This document shows, in pieces, positions 7,762-16,818 of a DNA stretch of 64,000 nucleotides. Origin of the DNA: Firmicutes bacterium UBA2116. GTDB taxonomy: Bacteria; Bacillota; Clostridia; Tissierellales; Sedimentibacteraceae. Under the pieces are notes generated by a model that was not told the DNA's origin, ran no database searches, and saw nothing but the letters and a program-made list of their open reading frames with translations. The stretch is from assembly GCA_002331025.1 (NCBI GenBank), contig DCYG01000007.1, positions 205,055-269,054 of the forward strand. Direction: 5' to 3'. How positions within the stretch are numbered: position 1 is the first letter of the stretch; each line of letters begins with the position of its first letter. A program made the translations under genes and the position numbers.

Positions 7762-8910
7762 ATGGGTAAGAAAATATTAGTATCATTACTTATATTTGTT
7801 ATGGTAATTACGATGATGCTTAGCGGATGTTCAAACAGCGGTAGTGATAGCAAAGAATCTGATTTAAAAGAGATTGAAATAGGAGTTTTCGGTCCTTTAA
7901 CGGGTACTATGGCAATTGGAGGAACACGTCAGAAAGATGGTGTTCAATATGCAATTGACAAGATTAATGAAGCTGGTGGAGTGTTAGGAGCAAAACTTGT
8001 TCCAATTTTTGAAGATACTGAAGGTAATGCTCAGAATGCGGTTAATATTATGAATAAGTTTCTTCACAAAGATAAAGTAATTGCAACAATTGGCTCTAAT
8101 AATAGTCCTGAGGTACTTGCAGTCCTCGATATGATTGCAGAAACGAAAACTCCTCATATAGTACCATCCGGTGTGGCGGGAGCAATTACACAATCAGGTA
8201 ATGAATATGTATTTCGTATCACAGCTACAGATGTTGTATATTCAAAAGGTCTTGTTGACTTTGCGGTAAATGAACTAAATGCAAAGAAAATAGCCATAAT
8301 TCATGATACCAATGACTATGGTCAAGGCGGTAAGGCAATGGTAACTGATAATATTAAGGCAGCAGGATTAGAGCCTGTTGTTGTTGAGGGTTATACTACC
8401 GGAACCAAGGATTTTTCTCCATCGCTCCTGAAAGTAAAATCAGCAGGTGCTGATGCTATAATTATTTGGGGTAATTATACAGAAGGCGCACAGCTGGTTC
8501 GACAGATAAAAGAGCTGTCTGTTCCGGGTGAAGTGCTTTTATCAACAGGTGTTACTATTGGCAATTTCTTTGAACTGGCCGGCGAAGCTGCAGATAATCT
8601 TTACGGAATATCATCCGGTTTTAGTCCTGAAAGACCCGATGATGTTGCTCAGAATTTTGTAAAAGAATATAGTGATAAAATGGGTTATATTCCTGATATA
8701 AATGTTGTACTGGCTTATGATGCCATAAATGTTTTAGCTAAGGCTATAAATGATGCCGGAACAACAGATGGAGCTGCTGTACGTGATGCGTTAAGTAAAA
8801 TCCAGAACTTTGAGGCAATAAGCGGTCCCGTATCATTCAGAGAGAATGGTGAAGGCGGTACAAATTCTTTGGTATTCAGGATTGAAAAAGGTAAAATCAT
8901 ACTTTATTAA
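7762..8910 (+). CDS. Branched-chain-type ABC transporter substrate-binding lipoprotein
   Basis: A 382-residue Peripla_BP_6 (LivJ/LivK-type) binding protein. Residues 1-22 are a lipoprotein signal with lipobox LSGC, and Cys23 is the lipid anchor. The mature part begins IEIGVFGPLTGTMAIGG, typical of the family. It captures the solute outside the membrane and hands it to the LivHM-type permeases encoded at 12354-14215. In this family ligands include branched-chain amino acids but also aromatic acids, amides and urea, so the ligand is not fixed. AAGGAGG precedes the ATG. A 115-base gap with a possible hairpin separates it from the ferredoxin gene. Confidence 0.93.
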   Translation: MGKKILVSLLIFVMVITMMLSGCSNSGSDSKESDLKEIEIGVFGPLTGTMAIGGTRQKDGVQYAIDKINEAGGVLGAKLVPIFEDTEGNAQNAVNIMNKFLHKDKVIATIGSNNSPEVLAVLDMIAETKTPHIVPSGVAGAITQSGNEYVFRITATDVVYSKGLVDFAVNELNAKKIAIIHDTNDYGQGGKAMVTDNIKAAGLEPVVVEGYTTGTKDFSPSLLKVKSAGADAIIIWGNYTEGAQLVRQIKELSVPGEVLLSTGVTIGNFFELAGEAADNLYGISSGFSPERPDDVAQNFVKEYSDKMGYIPDINVVLAYDAINVLAKAINDAGTTDGAAVRDALSKIQNFEAISGPVSFRENGEGGTNSLVFRIEKGKIILY

Positions 8911-8932
8911 AATCTAAATGATAAAAATAAAA

Positions 8933-8990
8933 GCATATTCTACTAAAAATGTGAAAATAAGCAATATGTTATCAGTAGAAATACTTGCAG
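8933..8990 (+). other. Long imperfect hairpin between binding-protein and ferredoxin genes
   Basis: GCATATTCTACT (8933-8944) can pair with AGTAGAAATACTTGC (from 8974) with small bulges. There is no T run, so this would be an mRNA-stabilising or processing structure that lets the binding protein be made in excess. Confidence 0.3.
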
Positions 8991-9025
8991 TTAACAAATA
9001 GAAAGCAGCGGATGAGGAGGATATA

Positions 9026-9436
9026 TTGATTACTAAATTAAAGATAAATAAAAAGGCTCAATGTGTTGGATGTCGTCAATGTGAGCTTGCATGCAGTATT
9101 TTTCATGAAGGAGAATTTTCACCATGGCTATCCAGAGTTGTTGTTCAACGTAATGAAATAATCAAATTATCCAAGCCTCACATTTGTCATCAATGTAAAA
9201 ATGCAAAATGTCGGAGCTCTTGTCCTAACAATGCAATTAATCCGGATAAGAATGGCATACTTGCAGTGAATTCAGAATTATGTGATGGTTGCGGGATATG
9301 TGTTGAAGCGTGTCCGTTTCACGCAATGGGTAGAAACAATATAAAGCAAAAAGCTTATAAATGTGATTTGTGCAATGGGGAAATTAAATGTGTGAAAGCT
9401 TGTCCTGCAAATGTTCTGGTTGCAGAGGAGGTTTAG
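9026..9436 (+). CDS. Ferredoxin-like protein with four [4Fe-4S] sites
   Basis: A 136-residue protein with sixteen cysteines in four groups: CVGCRQCELAC, CHQCKNAKCRSSCP, CDGCGICVEACP and CDLCNGEIKCVKACP. This is the HycB/DmsB-like electron-transfer fold that serves as the small subunit of molybdo- and tungsto-enzymes. Ending 2 bases before the AOR gene, it is almost certainly the AOR electron partner. The start is a TTG at 9026 with GAGGAGG 6 bases upstream. No signal peptide, so it is cytoplasmic. Confidence 0.88.
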   Translation: MITKLKINKKAQCVGCRQCELACSIFHEGEFSPWLSRVVVQRNEIIKLSKPHICHQCKNAKCRSSCPNNAINPDKNGILAVNSELCDGCGICVEACPFHAMGRNNIKQKAYKCDLCNGEIKCVKACPANVLVAEEV

Positions 9437-9438
9437 TT

Positions 9439-11364
9439 ATGCGAAAAGTGAATGAATGTGTGGTTTTACATGTCAATTTGGAGAATAGAAGCCATTTTAT
9501 AGAAGTATTTAGCGAAGAAGATATGAAAAAATATTTGGGTGGACGCGGCATTGCTTCCTTGATTTTATATCGTGATGTTCCTAAAAATACAGACCCGTAC
9601 GGGCAGGATAATATACTTATTTTTGCGCCGGGTACACTTGTAGGTACTAATGCTCCAACGGCCGGGCGCACTACAGTAACAGGAAAAAGTCCTGCAACAG
9701 GACTCTTTATGAAAGCAAGTATGGGCGGACATTGGGGTGCTGAACTAAAATATACCGGTTATGACGCTTTGGTTATACACGGCAATTCAAAAGAGTGGGT
9801 TAATCTGGTTATAACAAATAATGAAATTCTATTCGAATCTGCAGATCTTTACCTTGGATTAGGTGTACAGGAAACTACAGAACAAATTGAGGAAAAATAT
9901 AAAAATATGCCCGGTATTTCTGTGTGCTGCATCGGACAGTCAGGAGAGAATTTAGTAAAATATGCAGGGATATTTAACTCCATGTATAATACTGCTGCAA
10001 GAGGCGGACTGGGTACTGTAATGGGTGCTAAAAAGATAAAGGCTATATCGTGCTATGGTCGTACCGGTATTCAGCTTCACGATACAAAGAAATATCTTGA
10101 AGATGTTGAGTATGTTCAGCAAAAAATCAAGAATATTGGAAGATGCACATATTACAAGGAATATGGAACTGCCGGCGGAATGATTGGATTAAATGAGGGC
10201 GGAACATTGCCTGTCAGGAATTTTCAGGCAGGAAATATGGATAACGTTTATGACATAAGCGGACAAGCAATTATGGAGCAAGGTAATTTTTTGCGGTGGG
10301 AATCATGCTTTGGATGTACAATTTCCTGTAAGCGCTATTGTAAAACAACGAAAAAGTATATAGGAACTGAATCCGGCGGTCCTGAATATGAAACGATCAG
10401 CGTTTTTGGAGCAGGCTGTGAGGTAGTTGATATGGATGCATGCTTAAGGGCTAATTATCTAACCAATGTGTATGGCTTAGATTGCATTTCAACCGGAGCG
10501 GTAATTCAATGGGCAATGGAAACAGCAGAAAACGGGCTATTGCCAAATAAGTTTACGGATCCTGCTACCGGCATAGAATACAATCTCGAGTTTGGCAATG
10601 CAGAAGCAATGTTGATTTTAATAGATATGATAGCATTCCGCAGAGGAATAGGAGATTTGCTTGCGGAAGGTGTAAAAATAGCTTCGGAACGTGTGGGCGG
10701 TGAATCCTGGAAGTGGGCGGTTGAATCAAAGGGGCTCGAACAATCAAGAGTTGAAACTCGTAATTCTAAGGCTTATGCTCTCGCTTTTGCAACAAACCCG
10801 AGAGGACCCGACCATCTTTATGGGCAGCCAATGGCCGAAGGTGGATTTTCACCGGAGATGCGGGCGATTATTAAGCATATAACAGGGGATGAAAAGTATG
10901 CGGTACCGGGCTCTACAGAGATGAAGCCGGAGATAGTAGTGTGGCATGAAGAATCATATGTAATGACTGATGCTCTTGGGTTCTGTTCCCGTGCAACATT
11001 ATCAACTTATGCAATACTCCCTGAGGATATGGCTAAGTTATTTGAATCCGGTACGGGTATAAAAATGTCTGAAGAGGATATATTTGAATCAGCTCGCAGG
11101 GTAATCAATTTAGAGCGCTCATTTAATATGCGTGAAGGTGTAAGGCGAGAAAGCGATACATTGCCATGGAGACTTATGAATGAGTCAATAAAAAACCCTA
11201 AGGGCGATAGGGCGATGAATTCTACTGAGGAGCTGAACAATATGCTCGATCAGTATTATATAATCAGAGAGTGGGATGAAACCGGACTTCCCCTTTTAGG
11301 AACCATAAAAAAATATGGACTGGATACAATTATAAGAGAAGGAGATTATAGCGATGGCAATTAA
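9439..11364 (+). CDS. Aldehyde:ferredoxin oxidoreductase family tungstopterin enzyme
   Basis: A 641-residue AOR-family protein, close to the usual 600-650. The [4Fe-4S] ligands Cys290, Cys293, Cys297 (CFGCTISC) and Cys516 (DALGFCSRA) fall where archaeal AOR has its four. The family pterin-binding regions GGRGIASL and GRTTVTGKSPATG are present near the N terminus. AOR enzymes oxidise aldehydes to acids (or run in reverse) with ferredoxin, using tungsten bound to two pterins. The start is the ATG at 9439 with GAGGAGG upstream; a longer frame from 9388 lies inside the ferredoxin gene. The neighbouring transporter suggests that the aldehyde or acid derives from an imported compound; the true substrate is unknown. 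Confidence 0.93.
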   Translation: MRKVNECVVLHVNLENRSHFIEVFSEEDMKKYLGGRGIASLILYRDVPKNTDPYGQDNILIFAPGTLVGTNAPTAGRTTVTGKSPATGLFMKASMGGHWGAELKYTGYDALVIHGNSKEWVNLVITNNEILFESADLYLGLGVQETTEQIEEKYKNMPGISVCCIGQSGENLVKYAGIFNSMYNTAARGGLGTVMGAKKIKAISCYGRTGIQLHDTKKYLEDVEYVQQKIKNIGRCTYYKEYGTAGGMIGLNEGGTLPVRNFQAGNMDNVYDISGQAIMEQGNFLRWESCFGCTISCKRYCKTTKKYIGTESGGPEYETISVFGAGCEVVDMDACLRANYLTNVYGLDCISTGAVIQWAMETAENGLLPNKFTDPATGIEYNLEFGNAEAMLILIDMIAFRRGIGDLLAEGVKIASERVGGESWKWAVESKGLEQSRVETRNSKAYALAFATNPRGPDHLYGQPMAEGGFSPEMRAIIKHITGDEKYAVPGSTEMKPEIVVWHEESYVMTDALGFCSRATLSTYAILPEDMAKLFESGTGIKMSEEDIFESARRVINLERSFNMREGVRRESDTLPWRLMNESIKNPKGDRAMNSTEELNNMLDQYYIIREWDETGLPLLGTIKKYGLDTIIREGDYSDGN

Positions 11365-12013
11365 AATAGTTGGAATTTCAACAAGTCCAAGACATGCAAA
11401 CTCAGAGATTATGGTTAAAGCAGCTCTTGAAGCAGCAAAAGGAATAAATGCTGAGGTGATTACTGAATTTGTATCATTGGCAGGAAAAAATATAAAAGGT
11501 TGTACAAATTGCAGAGCTTGTATTAAGACAGGCTATTGCATCATAAAAGATGATTGGGAGGAATGCTTCAAGCCATTGAAGGATCCTGTCCCTAATGGAG
11601 TAATAATCGGAGCACCGGTTTATTTTTTCAATCTTAATTCTCAGACAAGAGCTTTTTTAGAGCGTACTACTTCATTATTAAAAGGAAATTTCTTTTCGGA
11701 GGCAAAACAGTTTCCTCCTGATTGGACTAAGACCGCAGCTGCCGGTATGGCAGTAGGTTTTGATAGAAACGGTGGACAAGAGCATGCTATTTCATCACTT
11801 GATCATTGGTTTTTAACAAATAACTTTGTAGTAGTAGGCGGCACTCATGTAGGTTATATCGGTGCTCCCGGATGGCTTATGGAAGAATCCAACAAGGATT
11901 CCGTAGAAAAGGATGTTAATGTAGGCATGAAATCTGCACAAATTATTGGTGAAAAAGTAGCAAGGACTGCTCTTATGCTTCAACTTGGAAATGAGGCGTT
12001 AAAGAATATGTAA
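11354..12013 (+). CDS. Iron-sulfur flavoprotein (NADPH-dependent FMN reductase family)
   Basis: A 219-residue flavodoxin-fold protein. The N terminus VGISTSPRHANSE is the FMN phosphate loop, and CTNCRACIKTGYC (about residues 54-66) is the compact cysteine motif of archaeal and clostridial Isf proteins, holding a [4Fe-4S] cluster. GAPVYFFNLNSQTRAFLER is the flavin-binding strand-loop. It overlaps the AOR gene by 11 bases, so it is translationally coupled. Its likely role is passing electrons between ferredoxin and another acceptor for the AOR. Whether it reduces oxygen species or a pathway intermediate cannot be told. Confidence 0.88.
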   Translation: MAIKIVGISTSPRHANSEIMVKAALEAAKGINAEVITEFVSLAGKNIKGCTNCRACIKTGYCIIKDDWEECFKPLKDPVPNGVIIGAPVYFFNLNSQTRAFLERTTSLLKGNFFSEAKQFPPDWTKTAAAGMAVGFDRNGGQEHAISSLDHWFLTNNFVVVGGTHVGYIGAPGWLMEESNKDSVEKDVNVGMKSAQIIGEKVARTALMLQLGNEALKNM

Positions 12014-12025
12014 GAGGTATTTAAC

Positions 12026-12298
12026 ATGGCAATTTATATTTCATTAAGTGTATATGGAGGTAAGTTTGCTCCCGTTATAAACGAAAAGGTAAAAATTCCT
12101 GAACAAATTAGTGTTAAAGACCTTCTAAACATGCTTCAAAAAGAGAATAGGATGCCGCAGAAGTTTGGAAAAGGAGAAGGATTTACAGAATTTCTTGTTT
12201 TATTAAACGGATACAATGTAATGATTTCTCCCGGGCTTGAGACAGTTCTGAAAGATTCTGACCGCGTGGTTGTTCTTCCTGCTATGGCTGGTGGTTGA
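12026..12298 (+). CDS. MoaD/ThiS-family sulfur-carrier protein
   Basis: A 90-residue beta-grasp protein ending in the double glycine AMAGG that is adenylated and thiocarboxylated in this family. MoaD supplies the dithiolene sulfurs of molybdopterin/tungstopterin, and AOR operons often carry their own copy. Position 12 bases after the Isf gene supports a role in making the cofactor of the neighbouring AOR. AGAGG lies upstream of the ATG. No MoaE or MoeB gene is in the window. Confidence 0.85.
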   Translation: MAIYISLSVYGGKFAPVINEKVKIPEQISVKDLLNMLQKENRMPQKFGKGEGFTEFLVLLNGYNVMISPGLETVLKDSDRVVVLPAMAGG

Positions 12299-12353
12299 GC
12301 GGTAAATTATAGAACCGTTAGCCACATAAAAATTAAAGTTTGGGGTGATAAAT

Positions 12354-13238
12354 TTGCAAATTGGCTTTTCTGATATATTACAAATTATTGTCGGCGGTCT
12401 TGCGATGGGTTGCGTTTATGCACTTGTTGCATTAGGCTACACTATAACCTATAATTCCCTTCGCGTAATCAATTTTGCGCAAGGTGATATGTTTATGTTG
12501 GGTGCAGTTTTTGGATTAACAATTTATTTAAATTTTGGAGGTTATTATTTTATATCTCTGATATTTGCAGGGTTAGGTGCAGCGTTAGTAGGAATGATTA
12601 TTGAACGGATCATATTCCGAACACTCAGGAATAGTCCTCCTCTTAACCTGATAATAGCAACTATCGGAGTCTCTATTGTTATTCGTGCTTTAGCACAGAT
12701 AATTTGGGGTTCACAGGCCATGTCATTCCCTCCTGTATTTGGCAGCAGCCCTGTGAAAATTGGACCAATTGTTATTATGCCTTCTTATCTTTGGATAATT
12801 GGTATAGCATTTGTATCAATTTTATTTCTAACGTTCTTCTTTAAAAAGACGCTAACCGGTAAAGCTATGTTGGCAACAGCACAACACAGGGATGCAGCAT
12901 CCATCATGGGAATCAATATTTTTAAATCGGATTCTCTTGCTGCATCCATAAGTGCTGGTCTCGGTGGCATAGGTGGAGTACTGGTAGGTCCCATTTTCTT
13001 CGTTGAAACTGAAATGGGTGCCATTGCAGGTCTCAAAGGCTTTGCAGCTGCTGTGCTGGGAGGTTTCGGAAGCGTACCTGGTGCTATAGTTGGAGGGGTT
13101 ATACTGGGACTCGCCGAAAATTTTTCTGCAAGTTTTATTTCTTCAGCCTATCGTGATGCGGTAGCATTCTTAATTCTTATAGGTGTACTTGTGTTTAAGC
13201 CGAATGGTATTCTTGGCAAGAAGATAATGAGGGTATAG
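12354..13238 (+). CDS. livH: Branched-chain-type ABC permease (LivH)
   Basis: A 294-residue membrane protein with about eight helices. Family hallmarks include GLAMGCVYALVALGYTITYN at the start and the coupling motif ASIMGINIFKSDSLAASISAGLGGIGGVL in the second half (conserved EAA-like loop). It forms the channel with LivM. GGGGTG at 12342-12347 is correctly spaced for the TTG at 12354; the GTG at 12345 would lie inside that site, so I prefer 12354. Confidence 0.92.
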   Translation: MQIGFSDILQIIVGGLAMGCVYALVALGYTITYNSLRVINFAQGDMFMLGAVFGLTIYLNFGGYYFISLIFAGLGAALVGMIIERIIFRTLRNSPPLNLIIATIGVSIVIRALAQIIWGSQAMSFPPVFGSSPVKIGPIVIMPSYLWIIGIAFVSILFLTFFFKKTLTGKAMLATAQHRDAASIMGINIFKSDSLAASISAGLGGIGGVLVGPIFFVETEMGAIAGLKGFAAAVLGGFGSVPGAIVGGVILGLAENFSASFISSAYRDAVAFLILIGVLVFKPNGILGKKIMRV

Positions 13239-13240
13239 TA

Positions 13241-14215
13241 ATGAAGAAAATAGCAGATTTATTAACATTAAAAAAACCTTCTATAATATGGATAATTATT
13301 CTTATTACAATTCCGTTTGTTGTTAAAAGTGTATATTATCTGCATCTGATAAATTATGTATTGATTCTTATTATTTTGACTTTAGGATTGAATTTACTGA
13401 CCGGCTTTACAGGTCAGATATCCATAGGACATGCTGGTTTTTATGGAATCGGCGCATATGTATCCGCATATTTGTCTGTAACAATGGGATTATCTTTTTG
13501 GATTGCATTTCCCGTTTCAGGTATTATAACTGCTTGTATAGGATATTTAATTGGTAAACCCATATTAAAATTGAAAGGCGCATATCTTTCAATTGCATCA
13601 ATCGGAATTGGAGAAATTACCAGACTTGTACTGATAAACTGGACGGAAGTGACCCGTGGTGCAGAGGGCTTCAAGGGGATTCCTTCACCGATATTTTTTG
13701 GAATTGCCATAAATAATGATTTGAAATACTATTATTTATTGGTTCCTATAGTCATTCTTATATATTTTTTAATAAATTCACTTATTGATTCAGAAGTGGG
13801 CAGAGCATTCAGAGCTATCCGCGATGAAGAAATTGCTGCTGAGTTCATGGGAGTTAATGTTGCAAAAATGAAGTTAGTGTCTTTTGTTATTTCATCATTT
13901 TTAGCAGGCATTGCAGGCAGTCTTTTGGCCCATATGGATGGGTACCTTTCGCCGTTTAGTTTTAGCTTTACTCAATCCGTATCATTTCTTATGATGGTTT
14001 TGGCGGGAGGACTTGGCTATAAATGGGGTCCGGTAATCGGAGTTTTCCTATTAACATTTGCTAAGGAATGGTTCCGTTTCTTCAATGAGTACCAGCTTAT
14101 TATATATGGTTTGATGCTTGTTTTAATTATTATGTTTATGCCTAAGGGTATTTATGGTTCCTTTAAAGAAATTTTCCTTAAGCTTATGCGAAGGAGGAAT
14201 GAAGATGCCAGATAA
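13241..14215 (+). CDS. livM: Branched-chain-type ABC permease (LivM)
   Basis: A 324-residue membrane protein, with family motifs LGLNLLTGFTGQISIGHAGFYGIGAY near the N terminus and RAFRAIRDEEIAAEFMGVNVAKMKL as the cytoplasmic coupling loop. It starts 3 bases after livH and overlaps livG by 11 bases. It pairs with LivH to translocate the solute captured by the lipoprotein at 7762. Confidence 0.93.
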   Translation: MKKIADLLTLKKPSIIWIIILITIPFVVKSVYYLHLINYVLILIILTLGLNLLTGFTGQISIGHAGFYGIGAYVSAYLSVTMGLSFWIAFPVSGIITACIGYLIGKPILKLKGAYLSIASIGIGEITRLVLINWTEVTRGAEGFKGIPSPIFFGIAINNDLKYYYLLVPIVILIYFLINSLIDSEVGRAFRAIRDEEIAAEFMGVNVAKMKLVSFVISSFLAGIAGSLLAHMDGYLSPFSFSFTQSVSFLMMVLAGGLGYKWGPVIGVFLLTFAKEWFRFFNEYQLIIYGLMLVLIIMFMPKGIYGSFKEIFLKLMRRRNEDAR

Positions 14216-15008
14216 TGTACTTGAAATTAAAGGAATTACAAAAAGGTTTGGAGGACTAACAGCTCTTTCAAAATTGGATTTAGAAGTTGAGCATGGATCA
14301 ATACATGCAATAATCGGTCCCAATGGATCAGGAAAAACTACTTTTTTTAATGTCATAACAGGATTGTATGTTCCGGATGAGGGTTCTGTAATTTTCTGCG
14401 GAAAGGATGTAACCGGAACAGTACCGTATAAAATGGCACGATTAGGTATGGGACGTACTTTTCAGACTATATTTCTATTTAAACAAATGACAGTATTAGA
14501 GAATGTTCTCATAGGTTTGCAGAGTGAATCAGAATACAAACTAATCAACAATATGATTGTAACACCTAAACGCAAATTATATGAAAAAGAATTACATGAT
14601 AAGGCATATGAGCTTCTTACCTTTGTAGGATTGTATGATCAAAGAAATGATATTGCATGCAATCTGCCTTATGGGAAGCAGCGTCTTTTGGAAGTTGCAC
14701 GAGCAATGGGTATTAACCCGAAAATTATTTTACTTGATGAACCGGCAGCAGGTATGAATCCGCAAGAAACTTCGGAACTTATTGAGAGAGTAAAAAATAT
14801 TCGTGATAAATATAATATGACAGTATTAATTATCGAACACGATATGAAATTAGTTATGCAACTTGCTGATATTATTACATGTCTTGATCATGGCTCAGTA
14901 ATAGCTTGCGGTAATCCCAAAATAGTAACTAAGGATAGCAAGGTAGTAGAAGCTTACTTGGGGATTGTAGGAGAAAGGGATACGATAGAATATAAAAAAG
15001 CTGATTAA
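14205..15008 (+). CDS. livG: Branched-chain-type ABC ATPase (LivG)
   Basis: A 267-residue ATPase with Walker A GPNGSGKTT, the LivG-specific signature LPYGKQRLLEVARAMG, Walker B IILLDEPAAGMNP and H-loop IIEHDMKLV. The ATG at 14205 is 7 bases from AAGGAGG; the ATG at 14199 is too close and the ORF can be extended to 14154 only without a site. It couples ATP hydrolysis to the LivHM channel together with LivF, from which it is separated by the DUF1177 gene. Confidence 0.93.
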   Translation: MPDNVLEIKGITKRFGGLTALSKLDLEVEHGSIHAIIGPNGSGKTTFFNVITGLYVPDEGSVIFCGKDVTGTVPYKMARLGMGRTFQTIFLFKQMTVLENVLIGLQSESEYKLINNMIVTPKRKLYEKELHDKAYELLTFVGLYDQRNDIACNLPYGKQRLLEVARAMGINPKIILLDEPAAGMNPQETSELIERVKNIRDKYNMTVLIIEHDMKLVMQLADIITCLDHGSVIACGNPKIVTKDSKVVEAYLGIVGERDTIEYKKAD

Positions 15009-15089
15009 GAAAAGAATCAACTGATTAAAATGGGTGTATAAAATTCATAAAAGGCCGGCACCCGGCAGTAGAAAGGATATTTTACGACT

Positions 15090-16013
15090 ATGCTTAAACA
15101 GGTTTTAGAGATTAAAGATATTTTGGATGGGATGGTAACAGGTAATGATGTTGCAGATTATCTTCGTGAACGCGGTGCAAAATCAGTTACTATAACCCCT
15201 ATTGACGGAGAACACGGACATACAGACTTTCTGAAAATACAAATTAACGGTACGATGGGAAAATCTGTGGGAGGAGATGAACCAACATTAGGAGTTATTG
15301 GAAGATTAGGAGGTGTTGGAGCACGACCTAATCGCATAGGCATAGTATCTGATGCGGATGGTGCGATTGCAGCACTGGCGGTTGCCTTGAAATTAGTAGA
15401 AATGCAAGAAAGAGGAGATAAGCTCCGAGGAGATGTTATTATTTGTACTCATATTTGTCCGAATGCACCGATATTACCCCATAAGCCTGTTCCGTTAATG
15501 AATTCTCCTGTTAATATGGAAATATTGAATAAATATGAAGTGTTACAAGAAATGGATGCAATTTTGTCCATTGATGCGACTAAAGGAAATATTATTTTGA
15601 ATAAATGCGGTATTGCAATAACACAAACGGTCTTAAACGGTTATATTTTACCTGTAAGCCAGGAATTGCTTGAGTTGGAAAGCTACTGTACCGGCATGCT
15701 GCCTGTTGTTCTCCCCATATGTCAGTATGACATTACTCCTTATGGTAATGGACTCAGTCACATAAACAGCATTGTTCAGCCGGCTGTTGCAGCCAATGTT
15801 CCTGTTGTAGGTGTAGCTATTACTTCACAATCAACGATACCGGGATGTGCAACCGGCTCATGTCAAGAAACCGATATACGTGATGCAGCTGTATTTTGTG
15901 TTGAGGTAGCAAAATCCTTTACTAAAGAAACAGATCTTTTTTATAATAAAACAGAATACAATCGTTGTATTGAATTATATGGTGAGTCTACTCATTTTAA
16001 AAGATCGGAGTGA
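15090..16013 (+). CDS. DUF1177 family protein
   Basis: A 307-residue protein that I recognise as DUF1177. Conserved-looking polar motifs are DGEHGHTDF (about residues 42-50), GGVGARPNRIG, SDADGAIAALAVALK, ICPNAPILPHKP, SIDATKGN and YGNGLSHINS; the His/Asp pattern suggests a metal-dependent hydrolase or amidase, but that is inference. Family members often sit beside amino-acid or peptide ABC transporters. Here it is placed inside the transporter operon, between livG and livF, and ends overlapping the livF ribosome site. That position argues that it acts on the imported compound. Confidence 0.8.
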   Translation: MLKQVLEIKDILDGMVTGNDVADYLRERGAKSVTITPIDGEHGHTDFLKIQINGTMGKSVGGDEPTLGVIGRLGGVGARPNRIGIVSDADGAIAALAVALKLVEMQERGDKLRGDVIICTHICPNAPILPHKPVPLMNSPVNMEILNKYEVLQEMDAILSIDATKGNIILNKCGIAITQTVLNGYILPVSQELLELESYCTGMLPVVLPICQYDITPYGNGLSHINSIVQPAVAANVPVVGVAITSQSTIPGCATGSCQETDIRDAAVFCVEVAKSFTKETDLFYNKTEYNRCIELYGESTHFKRSE

Positions 16014-16018
16014 TCGTC

Positions 16019-16723
16019 TTGCTAAGTGTAAAAAATATTCGTTGCAGTTATGGAAATATTGAAGTTTTAAAGGGTATAAGTTTAAAAGTAGAAGAGGGTC
16101 AGATAGTTGCTTTAATAGGTGCTAACGGTGCAGGAAAAACCACTACGCTGAAAGCAATTTCGGGTATTCTTCCAATCACGTGTGGTACGATAGCTATTAA
16201 CAACGTAGATATCAGCAGGGAAAAACCTTATAATATGGTTAAACATCGTATGTCGCAGGTACCGGAAGGACGTCAGGTTTTTCCTGAACTTTCTGTGTTA
16301 GACAACCTGCTTTTAGGGGGATATGCAATAAAAGATAAGAAATGCGTGAATGATAGAATTGATAATATGCTTGAATTCTTTCCAAGACTCAGAGAACGCA
16401 CAAAACAGCATGCAGGAACACTATCCGGGGGAGAACAGCAAATGCTTGCAATTGCACGGGCGTTGGTATCTGACCCAAAGCTGTTGCTGATGGATGAACC
16501 TTCGATGGGTCTTTCACCTAAGCTGGTTGGTGAGGTTTTTGATATTATTGTTGATTTAAAGAATCAAGGCATCACTATTCTATTGGTGGAGCAGAATGCT
16601 CATATGGCATTGAATATAGCAGATTATGCATATGTCATACAAACCGGTGAAATTGTTATTTCGGGTACGGGCCGTGATATGATTGCAAATGATGAGGTTC
16701 GTAAAGCATATCTTTCTGAATGA
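16019..16723 (+). CDS. livF: Branched-chain-type ABC ATPase (LivF)
   Basis: A 234-residue ATPase with Walker A GANGAGKTTT, signature LSGGEQQM, Walker B LLLMDEPSMGLSP and H-loop LVEQNAHMAL. The family landmark VPEGRQVFPELSV is present. The TTG at 16019 is 8 bases after CGGAG and gives the typical LivF start LSVKNIRCSYG; a GTG at 16010 is possible. It completes the five-part importer. Confidence 0.93.
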   Translation: MLSVKNIRCSYGNIEVLKGISLKVEEGQIVALIGANGAGKTTTLKAISGILPITCGTIAINNVDISREKPYNMVKHRMSQVPEGRQVFPELSVLDNLLLGGYAIKDKKCVNDRIDNMLEFFPRLRERTKQHAGTLSGGEQQMLAIARALVSDPKLLLMDEPSMGLSPKLVGEVFDIIVDLKNQGITILLVEQNAHMALNIADYAYVIQTGEIVISGTGRDMIANDEVRKAYLSE

Positions 16724-16818
16724 AAAATGTTTCTTTCATTTATTTGTAAGATGGAAATGGCTTTTAATTAAACTTTCTTATTATAAAATATTCTATAAAA
16801 ATAAAAGGAGTAAAGTAT

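Noticed and set aside
9388..9438. Extension of the AOR gene to an earlier start
   Set aside because: It would overlap the end of the ferredoxin gene and lacks a ribosome site; the ATG at 9439 has GAGGAGG upstream.
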